5,118 nt of DNA from an uncultured Eubacteriales bacterium (GCA_900553825.1 USEV01000069.1:1-5118), one strand, 5' to 3'; positions 1 through 5,118 are shown, counted from the stretch's first letter. Program-made: numbers and translations. The notes: generated by a model from the letters alone, not told the origin.

Positions 1-569
1 GGGAAGTGCGAGCTCTCGGGGAAAAGGCGGGGTTTCAGTGCCGCGAGACGAAAAGCGTACAGGATGACGCTTGCCAGCGCGACGGAGATTGCCGCCTGCA
101 CCGCGTCGGCGGGGAGTGCCGCCAGTGCGGAAGCGGGCGTGCCGTAGAAGAAGGTGTTTGACACATAGTAGCCCGTCATCATGAACGCACCCGCGACTGC
201 CGTCGCCGCGGTGCCCAGCAGAGGCATGAGAACTCTGTGCCCTTCAAAGGGGCGGGCAAGGCGCAGGAGCGCGCCGCACAACAGCCCCTCGAGCCCCTTT
301 ATCACCAGCGTGAAGAACATCGTTGCGGGGTAGACGACAAGGTCCGCGAAAAACGAGCCCAGTCCTCCCGCAATCATGGCGGGCAGGGGACCCAGAAGCG
401 TCGCCGTGACGAAGATGACGGCGTCGCCGCAATTGAAGAAAAAGTCGCCCGTCCTGAAGCCCAGCACCACGGTGGCGAGGGTGACGAGCGCAGTCATTAG
501 CGCGGTGTAGACCAGCTTGCGCGTCGGAAACGCGCGGCGGCGGGTGGCGGTGTCGTTGCGGTGAAGCAT
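1..569 (-). CDS. ECF transporter S component (flavin/vitamin-type substrate-binding membrane protein), 3'-truncated by contig edge
   Basis: This gene reads off the left edge, leaving 189 codons. I translated it from an ATG at 567-569, which has an overlapping GGAGG/GGGAG ribosome binding site at 571-578. After a short basic N-terminus the protein is almost entirely hydrophobic, with about six membrane segments expected. It carries the signature of the ECF-type S-component family once called riboflavin-transporter-like (PF07155): FFFNCGDAVIF near residue 45, IAGGLGSFFADL near 75 and IKGLEGLLCG near 100. S components bind a vitamin in the membrane and work with a shared EcfA/EcfA'/EcfT energising module, which is not in this window. 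The family is usually about 170-200 residues, so little is missing. It lies directly downstream of an FMN-type riboswitch and terminator, which would make riboflavin the default substrate. That aptamer has an altered ligand pocket, so the substrate may be a different, flavin-related compound. I am confident of the family but not of the substrate. Confidence 0.88.
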   Translation of the reverse strand, partial: MLHRNDTATRRRAFPTRKLVYTALMTALVTLATVVLGFRTGDFFFNCGDAVIFVTATLLGPLPAMIAGGLGSFFADLVVYPATMFFTLVIKGLEGLLCGALLRLARPFEGHRVLMPLLGTAATAVAGAFMMTGYYVSNTFFYGTPASALAALPADAVQAAISVALASVILYAFRLAALKPRLFPESSHF

Positions 570-596
570 ACTCCCTCCGATCGGGCGGCGGGAAAG

Positions 597-623
597 AAAA
601 AATCCTTTGCACGCGGCAAAGGA
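597..623 (-). terminator. Riboswitch-controlled intrinsic terminator
   Basis: On the minus strand there is a perfect 8-bp stem (TCCTTTGC / GCAAAGGA) with the 5-base loop CGCGT, followed at once by six T residues and then CTTT. It sits between the aptamer and the ECF S-component start, so it is a premature terminator. The 5' arm overlaps an alternative pairing in which 620-626 pairs with 635-641 (minus strand GGGAGAG with CTCTCCT). That alternative also uses the 3' strand of aptamer helix P1. Ligand binding would stabilise P1, release CTCTCC and allow the terminator to form, giving an OFF switch. Confidence 0.9.
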
Positions 624-631
624 GAGCCCGT

Positions 632-753
632 ATTCTCTCCCAAACTGACTTTACAGGCGGTTACGGAATCTCACCGTATCGGCTGATGGGGCTGTCGGAC
701 TCGTCCGCACGAAGCGGCATTACCGCCGGTTGGGTCAAACCCACCCAAAGAAT
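632..753 (-). promoter_or_regulatory. FMN (RFN-element) type riboswitch aptamer with divergent ligand-binding core
   Basis: Read on the minus strand, this 122-base segment has the RFN layout. Helix P1 pairs ATTCTTT (753-747) with AGAGAAT (638-632), with one G-U. The first petal is GGG(TTTGA)CCC followed by the hallmark ACCGGCGGTAAT, and a CCGC/GCGG hairpin extends P3. AGTCCGACAG stands where the conserved AGYCCRYGARC segment lies. The second petal, GATACGGTGAGATTCCGT, is canonical, then come AACCGCCTGTAAAGTC and GGGAGAGAAT. The second half aligns without gaps to the Fusobacterium nucleatum aptamer as I remember it. The core differs: CCGACAGT is CCGCCTGT and GTCTGGATG is GTCAGTTTG. These changes replace the equivalents of A85 and A99, which sandwich and base-pair the flavin in the known structure. 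The type is secure from the conserved elements, but FMN as the ligand is doubtful. A functional promoter and terminator flank it. Confidence 0.92.
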
Positions 754-765
754 ATCGTTGATGAC

Positions 766-794
766 AGCATACTCCCGTCCGTGCCGATTGTCAA
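766..794 (-). promoter_or_regulatory. Sigma-A-type promoter for the riboswitch/ECF S-component unit
   Basis: The minus strand shows a perfect TTGACA (-35) at 794-789, a 17-base spacer and TATGCT (-10) at 771-766. Initiation 6-8 bases downstream would fall at about 757-760, just before helix P1 of the riboswitch. The position fits so well that this is very likely the promoter. It lies 20 bases after the lysR stop codon, so the S component is transcribed on its own rather than only by read-through from lysR. Confidence 0.85.
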
Positions 795-813
795 GAGGGG
801 AGCGGGTTTTGCG

Positions 814-1674
814 TCACTGCATGAGGATTTCGGCAAAGTTTTTCGCCGCACGCGAGAGGCGGTGGTTTTTGAGGTAGACGAGCTCGCAGCGTGTGTCGCA
901 TTCGCTTTCGGAAAGCTCCGCGTGGTTAAGCTGTAACCCGTGTTTCTTGTGGTTGACGAAAGTCGATGCGGGAATCATTGTTGCCCCGACGCCCGTCTCG
1001 GCTAGGGAGATGCAGGTCGCGATTTCCTCGCAGCACACGGGCGCGTTCAGGCTCAGCCCCAGCCTTTCCGCAATGCGGGAGAGCATTGCCGCATAGCGGT
1101 GCGTCAGGACGAGCTTCATCGACAGCAATTTCGCAAAATCCATGGTTTCCGGCAGCGTTTCGGTGGATAAAACCATCATTTTGTCGTAATCGATTGTCAT
1201 CGTCTCGTATGCCGCGCTCCCCGTGAAGGGCGTGCGGACGAGCGCGATGTCGGCGACGCCGTCCTCGATGCGGGCGAGGAGAGAGGGTGTCGCCCCCTCG
1301 AACAGCTTCACGCTCACGGCGGGGTAACGGCGGTTGAACTCGCAGAGCGCGTCCCGCATAACTCCGGTCGCGAGCGACGGGGTGACGGCAATGTTCAGCG
1401 TGCCGCTCGTGCCGTCGTCCGCGCCGCGCACATCGTTGATTGTGGCGTCGTAAAGCTCAACGATTTTGCGTGCGCGCTCGTAGAGTATGCGGCCGCTTTC
1501 GGTCAGGCGGAAGGTGTGATGGTCGCGTTCGATGAGCTCCGCGCCGCACTCCTTTTCCAGCGCTTTCAGCCTGTTGCTCATGGCGGATTGCGCTACATAG
1601 AGTTTGCGTGCCGCCTGCGAAACGGAGTCGCACTCCGCCATCACCATGAAGTTTTTCAGAAATTCGATGTCCAT
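814..1674 (-). CDS. LysR-family transcriptional regulator
   Basis: This 286-residue protein starts at the ATG of MDIEFLKNF, chosen because AAAGGGAG lies 6 bases upstream. The family N-terminus begins exactly there, and a longer in-frame start 27 codons upstream would add an unconserved basic stretch. Residues 2-62 are the winged helix-turn-helix: SVSQAARKLYVAQSAMSNRL contains the HTH, followed by the linker helix (ALEKECGAELIER, LTESGRILYERARKI). Residues 91-286 form the periplasmic-binding-protein-like effector domain, starting GTLNIAVTPS, with FNRRYPAVSVKLFEG and the late ETGVGATMIP motif. The length is normal, with no frameshift. LysR regulators typically activate a divergent target gene in response to a small ligand and repress their own gene. 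Here the divergent neighbour is a MATE transporter, separated by 216 bases that contain a palindrome, so control of that transporter is a reasonable inference. The effector molecule cannot be read from the sequence. Confidence 0.93.
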   Translation of the reverse strand: MDIEFLKNFMVMAECDSVSQAARKLYVAQSAMSNRLKALEKECGAELIERDHHTFRLTESGRILYERARKIVELYDATINDVRGADDGTSGTLNIAVTPSLATGVMRDALCEFNRRYPAVSVKLFEGATPSLLARIEDGVADIALVRTPFTGSAAYETMTIDYDKMMVLSTETLPETMDFAKLLSMKLVLTHRYAAMLSRIAERLGLSLNAPVCCEEIATCISLAETGVGATMIPASTFVNHKKHGLQLNHAELSESECDTRCELVYLKNHRLSRAAKNFAEILMQ

Positions 1675-1736
1675 GTTCGGCTCCCTTTGCCGCTTTTCGG
1701 GCGTTTTTATGCGGATTGCGCACAACTTGCGTCGTG

Positions 1737-1771
1737 TTTTGCAACATATCCGCAATTATGTTATCGCAAAA
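1737..1771. promoter_or_regulatory. Candidate LysR-type operator: long interrupted palindrome
   Basis: TTTTGCAACATA (1737-1748) is followed by 8 bases, then TATGTT (1757-1762), ATC, and GCAAAA (1766-1771). The inner arms AACATA/TATGTT match perfectly. The outer arms TTTTGC/GCAAAA also match, with a 3-base offset on the right. It is AT-rich, lies 63 bases upstream of the lysR start in the shared control region, and overlaps the best lysR promoter candidate. LysR proteins bind interrupted dyads in such places. That this one is used is inference. Confidence 0.45.
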
Positions 1772-1782
1772 TATGATTACAA
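1755..1782 (-). promoter_or_regulatory. Possible lysR promoter
   Basis: On the minus strand TTGTAA (1782-1777), a 16-base spacer and CATAAT (1760-1755) form the best promoter-like pair in front of lysR. The -10 matches 5 of 6 and the -35 matches 4 of 6. The -10 lies inside the palindrome at 1737-1771, which would fit autorepression. The region is AT-rich, so chance matches are easy. Confidence 0.4.
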
Positions 1783-1798
1783 AACCGTCAATTCATTA

Positions 1799-1828
1799 TA
1801 TACAATATAACAACGCGTGTAGTATAAT
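1799..1828 (+). promoter_or_regulatory. Promoter for the MATE transporter gene
   Basis: A perfect TATAAT (1823-1828) is preceded, after 18 bases, by TATACA (1799-1804), which matches the -35 consensus at 4 of 6. Initiation is expected near 1835, giving a leader of about 56 bases. The weak -35 with a perfect -10 is typical of a promoter that needs an activator, which would suit the divergent LysR regulator. Confidence 0.6.
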
Positions 1829-1835
1829 GTGCAGA

Positions 1836-1858
1836 CGGAGGGATTGTAAAGCCCTCCG
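1836..1858 (+). promoter_or_regulatory. Leader hairpin upstream of MATE gene, carrying a copy of the ribosome-binding-site sequence
   Basis: CGGAGGG (1836-1842) and CCCTCCG (1852-1858) form a perfect 7-bp stem around the loop ATTGTAAAG. The hairpin starts at the expected 5' end of the transcript. No T-run follows, so it is not a terminator. The same CGGAG occurs in the true ribosome binding site (1882-1886), so CTCCG (1854-1858) could pair with either copy. The loop sequence ATTGTAAAG is repeated at 1865-1873. It may act as a 5' stabilising hairpin or as a translation-control element. It matches no riboswitch class I recognise. Confidence 0.5.
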
Positions 1859-1890
1859 GACTAAATTGTAAAGTGTTAAATCGGAGAGTT

Positions 1891-3351
1891 ATGGTCAAGG
1901 ATCTGACGCAAGGGAAACCTTCAAAAGTTTTGTGGCTGTTCTGCCTGCCCCTGCTTGTGAGCACGGTGTTCCAGCAACTGTACAACATGGCGGACAGCAT
2001 CATCGCGGGCAAAGTGCTCGGCGAGGACGCGCTTGCCGCCGTCGGCGCGTCTTATCCTCTCACCATGATTTTCACCGCCGTCGCCCTCGGCGTCAACCTC
2101 GGCTGTTCCGTCGTCATCTCAAAGCTCTTCGGCGAGAAAAAGATCGACGAGCTCAAAACCGGCGTTTCCACCGTCATCATAGCGGCATCCGTGCTCGGCG
2201 TCTTCATGACCCTCGTCGGGGTGCTCTCCGGCAAGGCAATCATGCAGGTGCTCGGCACCCCCGCCAACATCATGGCGGATTGCATGGACTACCTCTATGT
2301 CTACATCGGCGGCTTCCTGTTCGTGCTCATCTACAATGTGTCGACGGGCATCTTCGCCGCGTTGGGCGACAGCAAAACTCCTCTTTACTTCCTGATCGCT
2401 TCAAGCGTCGCGAATGTCGGCATGAATCTCGTCTTCACCATGGTGGTGCCTCTCGGCGTCGCGGGGCTCGCCTGGGCAACCTTCATGACCCAGGGTCTGG
2501 CTGCGATTCTCTGCGCCGCAACCCTCGCAAAGAGAGTGTCCGCACTCAAGGGCACCGAGGGCGTCCGTCCCGCGCGTTTCTCGGCGAAGCTCCTCAAGGC
2601 GATGTGCTTCGTCGCAATCCCGAGCGTCCTGCAACAGAGCTTCGTCTCCGTTGGTAACCTCCTCATTCAGTCGCTCATCAACGGTTACGGTTCCTCCGTC
2701 ATGGCAGGCTTCACCGCCGCGACGAAGCTCAACACCTTCATCATCACAACGGTGGTCGCGGTCGCAGGCGGGCTGTCCTCGTTCGCCGCGCAGAACCTCG
2801 GTGCGGGACAGGTCGAAAGGGTCAGGTCCGGGGCGAGGATTTCGCTTTTCATCTCCCTCGTCATGACTCTTCCGTTCACCCTTGCATACACGCTCGCGCC
2901 CGAGTTCATGCTCAGCCTGTTCCTCGAGGAGAGCAGTGCCGCCGCCGTCGCGACGGGCGTCACCTTCCTCACCATCGTGCCGCCGTTCTACTTCGTGGTG
3001 TCCGTCAAGACTATGCTCGACTCCATACTGCGCGGCGCACAGAGTATGCTCGCATTCATGTCCACCACCTTTGCCGATCTGCTGTTCCGCGTCGTGTTGT
3101 GCTTCGCCCTGAACCCCGTCCTCGGCATTACCGGCATGAGCTGGGCATGGTCCATAAGCTGGTGCATAGGCACGGCGCTCTCAATCGCGCTCTACCTCTC
3201 GCACAGGTGGTACAAGTCCGTCGCGGCAAAGCGCAAGTTCGCCGCGCTCGCAACCTACGAGGAGGAAAAGAGGCTTCCGCGCACCAAGCGCGAATTCGCA
3301 AACGGAGGCGTCCCCGCAGAAGGCGGACACAGTCACCTCCTGGGTGCGTGA
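1891..3351 (+). CDS. MATE-family efflux transporter (multidrug/toxic compound antiporter)
   Basis: This 486-residue inner-membrane protein exchanges Na+ or H+ for cationic or other toxic compounds. I chose the ATG at 1891 (CGGAGAG at 1882-1888) over an in-frame GTG at 1873, which has no ribosome binding site. The N-half begins LPLLVSTVFQQLYNMADSII (residues 19-38), a hallmark of the NorM/MepA/DinF type, followed by LGEDALAAVGASYPL and GVNLGCSVVISKLFGEKK. The C-half repeats the fold (IPSVLQQSFVSVGNLL, then AAQNLGAGQVERVRSGA). About twelve membrane segments are expected, as usual for the family. From about residue 438 there is a hydrophilic, mostly basic tail of roughly 49 residues, longer than typical. 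The gene stands alone between its own promoter and a terminator, divergent from a lysR gene that probably regulates it. The substrate is not predictable from sequence. Confidence 0.95.
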   Translation: MVKDLTQGKPSKVLWLFCLPLLVSTVFQQLYNMADSIIAGKVLGEDALAAVGASYPLTMIFTAVALGVNLGCSVVISKLFGEKKIDELKTGVSTVIIAASVLGVFMTLVGVLSGKAIMQVLGTPANIMADCMDYLYVYIGGFLFVLIYNVSTGIFAALGDSKTPLYFLIASSVANVGMNLVFTMVVPLGVAGLAWATFMTQGLAAILCAATLAKRVSALKGTEGVRPARFSAKLLKAMCFVAIPSVLQQSFVSVGNLLIQSLINGYGSSVMAGFTAATKLNTFIITTVVAVAGGLSSFAAQNLGAGQVERVRSGARISLFISLVMTLPFTLAYTLAPEFMLSLFLEESSAAAVATGVTFLTIVPPFYFVVSVKTMLDSILRGAQSMLAFMSTTFADLLFRVVLCFALNPVLGITGMSWAWSISWCIGTALSIALYLSHRWYKSVAAKRKFAALATYEEEKRLPRTKREFANGGVPAEGGHSHLLGA

Positions 3352-3384
3352 GCTTCGTTTGCCGCACCTGTCGCAACCCCAAAG

Positions 3385-3417
3385 AAACACCCCCGTCCGC
3401 TGGGGTGTTTTCGATTT
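3385..3417 (+). terminator. Intrinsic terminator of the MATE gene
   Basis: AAACACCCC (3385-3393) pairs with GGGGTGTTT (3402-3410) in a 9-bp stem with an 8-base loop, and the T-rich tail continues as TCGATTT. It begins 34 bases after the MATE stop codon and separates that gene from the tRNA unit. Confidence 0.88.
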
Positions 3418-3449
3418 CGGCGGGTTGATGGCGTGTTGGGCTCAATCGC

Positions 3450-3478
3450 TTGCAAATTTACGCCGTGTATTGTACAAT
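3450..3478 (+). promoter_or_regulatory. tRNA-Ser promoter
   Basis: TTGCAA (3450-3455), a 17-base spacer and TACAAT (3473-3478) match the -35 and -10 consensus at 4 and 5 of 6 positions. The start would fall near 3485, only about 5 bases before the mature tRNA, a common arrangement for a single tRNA gene. Confidence 0.75.
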
Positions 3479-3489
3479 ACCTTTCGCGC

Positions 3490-3580
3490 GGAAGCGTACC
3501 GAAGTGGTCATAACGAGCCGCACTCGAAATGCGGTGACGGGGTAACTCGTCCGTGGGTTCGAATCCCACCGCTTCCGCCA
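3490..3580 (+). tRNA. tRNA-Ser (anticodon CGA)
   Basis: The gene folds as a class II tRNA of 91 bases with the CCA end encoded. The acceptor stem is GGAAGCG / CGCTTCC with discriminator G. The anticodon stem is CCGCA / TGCGG around the loop CTCGAAA (3523-3529), giving anticodon CGA at 3525-3527, which reads UCG. The long variable arm GACGGG-GTAA-CTCGTC is diagnostic of serine among bacterial tRNAs with this anticodon. The T arm is GTGGG-TTCGAAT-CCCAC. The D stem has only CG/CG pairing, with a C10-A25 mismatch at its base, which is a minor oddity. Confidence 0.96.
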
Positions 3581-3581
3581 G

Positions 3582-3609
3582 AAAACCCACCGAAGACGGT
3601 GGGTTTTTT
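3582..3609 (+). terminator. Intrinsic terminator of the tRNA-Ser gene
   Basis: AAAACCCACCG and CGGTGGGTTTT form an 11-bp stem with loop AAGA, and the T-run continues for two more bases. It begins one base after the tRNA CCA end. The A-run on the 5' side would also let it work from the opposite strand. Confidence 0.92.
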
Positions 3610-3710
3610 CATAGCCCTCAGGCGGGTTTCGGCGCCGTTCGTTCACCCCTGCATGACGGGAGGGGGAGCCGACCTGCGGGATTAAAGCGCCGTCGCGCGG
3701 GCGCGTGCAC
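3610..3710. other. Spacer with no assigned function
   Basis: About 100 bases of G+C-rich sequence lie between the tRNA terminator and the glycoside hydrolase promoter. I see no ribosome binding site with an open frame, no RNA gene and no mobile-element end. A small GCGCC/GGCGC inverted repeat is present near 3687-3704 but has no T-run. Confidence 0.5.
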
Positions 3711-3739
3711 TTGAAAAAACGCTTAAAAAGAGTTATCAT
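3711..3739 (+). promoter_or_regulatory. Promoter for the GH2 glycoside hydrolase gene
   Basis: TTGAAA (3711-3716), a 17-base spacer and TATCAT (3734-3739) each match the consensus at 5 of 6 positions. Transcription would begin near 3746, leaving a short leader of about 16 bases that contains the ribosome binding site GGGGAGG. The -10 box overlaps an in-frame ATG at 3738, so that ATG cannot be the start for this transcript. Confidence 0.75.
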
Positions 3740-3761
3740 GGACAGACACAGGGGAGGCGTT

Positions 3762-5069
3762 ATGGTCAGACTCAACGGGGACTGGATACTGAAAGACCTG
3801 AAAGACGGCAAGGAATATCCTGCCGTCGTGCCGTCCGTCGACTATGTGGAGCTCATGGCGGCGGGTGCAATCGACGACCCGTTCAAAGGCGTCAACGAAA
3901 AGGACAGCCTTTGGGTCGCAGAGAGAGACTGGAGCTGGCGGCGCACCTTCCGTGCGGATGCGGAGCTGCTTGCCGCGGACAGGGTCTTTCTGGTGTGCGA
4001 GATGCTCGATACCCTTGCCACGGTGCGAATCAACGGGGAGATTGCGGCGTATGCCGACAACTGCCACATCCGCCACGAGTTCGAGGTCAAGAGGTTTTTG
4101 AAAGAGGGCGAGAACACGATTGAAATCGTCTTTTCCTCGCCCGTCAACTATATCACCGAACAGCGCAACGCCACGGGTCGCGCGCCCGCAAACCCCAACG
4201 GGTTGAACGGCATCGACCGCATCAGGAAGCCGCAGTGTCACTTCGGGTGGGACTGGGGTCCCGTGCTCCCGCCGAGCGGGATAGCGGGGGACATAAGCCT
4301 GCAACCCGTGTACGGGGCGTACATCACGGAGTTCGCAATCGACGAGAGGCGTGACGGAGATGCGTTTGTCGTCAGGATGAGCCTTGTCGCGGACACGGTG
4401 AACGCAAAATGCGCACCCGAGGCGGAATTCTCCCTGACGGCGCCCGACGGCACCGTTCAAAGGACGACCGTCGGCGTGAAGGGCAACAGGGCGGAGTGCG
4501 AGTTCAGGGTGGAAAATCCGGAGCTGTGGTGGCCGAACGGGATGACGGAGCGCAAGGAGCAGCCGCTCTACGGTTGCGACGCGTCGTTGACGGAGGGAGG
4601 GAAGACCCTCTCGACGAAGCACAAGAACATAGGCTTGCGCACCATAGAGCTCGACAGGGGAGCGGACGAATACGGCAGCAACTTCCGCTTCGTCGTCAAC
4701 GGCAAGCCCGTGTTTGCGAGGGGCGCGAACATCATACCTTTCGACAGCTTCGACACCCGCACGGACGGGGAGAAGCTGGAATATTATGTGCGCGCGGCGG
4801 CGGAGTGCAACTTCAATATGTTCCGCATCTGGGGCGGCGGCTATTACGCCGGCGAGAAGCTGCTCGACCTTTGCGACCGCTTCGGAATCATGGTGTGGCA
4901 GGACTTCATGTTCGCGTGCATGGCGTATCCTTTCGACGAGCCGAATTATCTGGCAAATGTGCAGAAAGAGGTGTTTTTCAATGTAAAACGCATGCGTGAA
5001 CGCGCGTGTCTTGCAATTTGGTGCGGCAACAACGAGATTGAAGCAATGGCGAATCTCTGGGCGCCGTAC
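3762..5069 (+). CDS. Glycoside hydrolase family 2, beta-mannosidase-like, 3'-truncated at contig end
   Basis: The first 436 codons are present, about half of the usual 800-850. The start at 3762 has GGGGAGG just upstream, and there is no signal peptide, so the enzyme is probably cytoplasmic. Residues 1-175 form the GH2 sugar-binding jelly roll, with NEKDSLWV (45-52) and HFGWDWGP (160-167), typical of beta-mannosidases. An immunoglobulin-like domain follows to about 290. The TIM barrel begins with NIGLRTIEL (289-297) and RGANIIPFD (320-328), then MFRIWGGGYY (353-362) and WQDFMFACMAYP (379-390). WCGNNE (420-425) ends in Glu425, the expected acid/base. The nucleophile Glu would lie beyond the cut. 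Beta-mannosidases release terminal beta-mannose from mannan or glycan oligosaccharides, so a role in mannan or N-glycan use is inferred. The reading frame runs on into the adapter and would add a spurious tail of 16 residues, which I exclude. Confidence 0.92.
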
Positions 5070-5118
5070 CTGTCTCTTATACACATCTCCGAGCCCACGA
5101 GACGTAGAGGAATCTCGT
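5070..5118 (+). other. Illumina Nextera adapter sequence (non-biological)
   Basis: CTGTCTCTTATACACATCT at 5070-5088 is the Tn5 transposase mosaic end. It is followed by CCGAGCCCACGAGAC (5089-5103), then an 8-base index GTAGAGGA (5104-5111) and ATCTCGT, the start of the i7-side flow-cell sequence. This is untrimmed library adapter at the contig end. It is not part of the organism, and any frame extended into it is false. Confidence 0.98.

Noticed and set aside
244..612. A 122-codon minus-strand frame overlapping the ECF S-component start
   Set aside because: It would start inside the terminator T-run region and is out of frame with the conserved S-component sequence, which has the good ribosome binding site at 571-578.
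1675..1755. N-terminal extension of 27 residues for the LysR protein
   Set aside because: The extension is basic and not part of the family N-terminus. The internal ATG has a strong ribosome binding site, and the extension would run through the palindrome and the promoter -10 region.
1836..1872. A preQ1, guanidine or other small riboswitch in the MATE leader
   Set aside because: The stem and loop sequences fit none of the consensus motifs I know for these classes. I kept only the hairpin itself.
1932..2657. A 241-codon plus-strand frame inside the MATE gene
   Set aside because: It overlaps the conserved MATE frame, is rich in R and H, shows no family motif and has no ribosome binding site. 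It is a frame shadow.
3333..3590. Minus-strand open frame containing AVGFEPT
   Set aside because: This is the antisense translation of the tRNA-Ser gene, a well-known source of false proteins. The frame also crosses two terminators and the tRNA promoter.
3687..3704. GCGCC/GGCGC inverted repeat as a terminator or attachment site
   Set aside because: It has no T-run, no matching repeat elsewhere in the window and no integrase gene nearby. Short GC palindromes are expected in this composition.
3723..5084. A 453-codon open frame on the minus strand beginning MYKRQ
   Set aside because: It begins inside the Nextera adapter and runs antisense to the clearly conserved GH2 gene. Its composition (rich in R, H, V, P) is typical of an antisense shadow in a G+C-rich gene.

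Overview
The window is a 5.1 kb contig fragment with high G+C and strong third-position G/C bias. It has strong AGGAGG-type ribosome binding sites, sigma-A-like promoters, hairpin/T-run terminators, an FMN-type (RFN) riboswitch and a gene for an ECF transporter substrate-binding protein. This combination suggests a Firmicutes (Clostridia-like) bacterium, probably gut-associated. That assignment is inference. The last 49 bases are not biological: they are an Illumina Nextera adapter read-through.

Left part, minus strand (1-1674). A LysR-family regulator gene (814-1674) is followed in the same direction by a separate transcription unit. That unit has a near-consensus promoter (766-794), an FMN-riboswitch-type aptamer (632-753), a terminator (597-623) whose formation competes with an antiterminator using the aptamer's P1 strand, and an ECF transporter S component (569 to before base 1) that is cut by the contig edge. 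The aptamer keeps the two-petal RFN architecture. However, it differs from the consensus at positions that contact the flavin in the known structure, so it looks like a variant-class FMN riboswitch whose ligand may not be FMN. This is the most interesting item in the window.

Middle, plus strand (1737-3417). Divergent from lysR is a MATE-family multidrug/cation antiporter (1891-3351). The intergenic region holds a long interrupted palindrome near the lysR promoter and a TATAAT promoter reading toward the transporter. The short MATE leader has a hairpin that duplicates the ribosome-binding-site sequence. The layout suggests that the LysR protein controls the MATE gene and itself. The MATE gene ends in an intrinsic terminator.

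Right part, plus strand (3418-5069). A tRNA-Ser(CGA) gene has its own promoter and terminator. It is followed by the first 436 codons of a GH2-family beta-mannosidase-like glycoside hydrolase with a strong promoter. The gene is cut at the adapter junction, after the catalytic acid/base glutamate but before the nucleophile. The units appear independently transcribed, and I see no single operon linking them.
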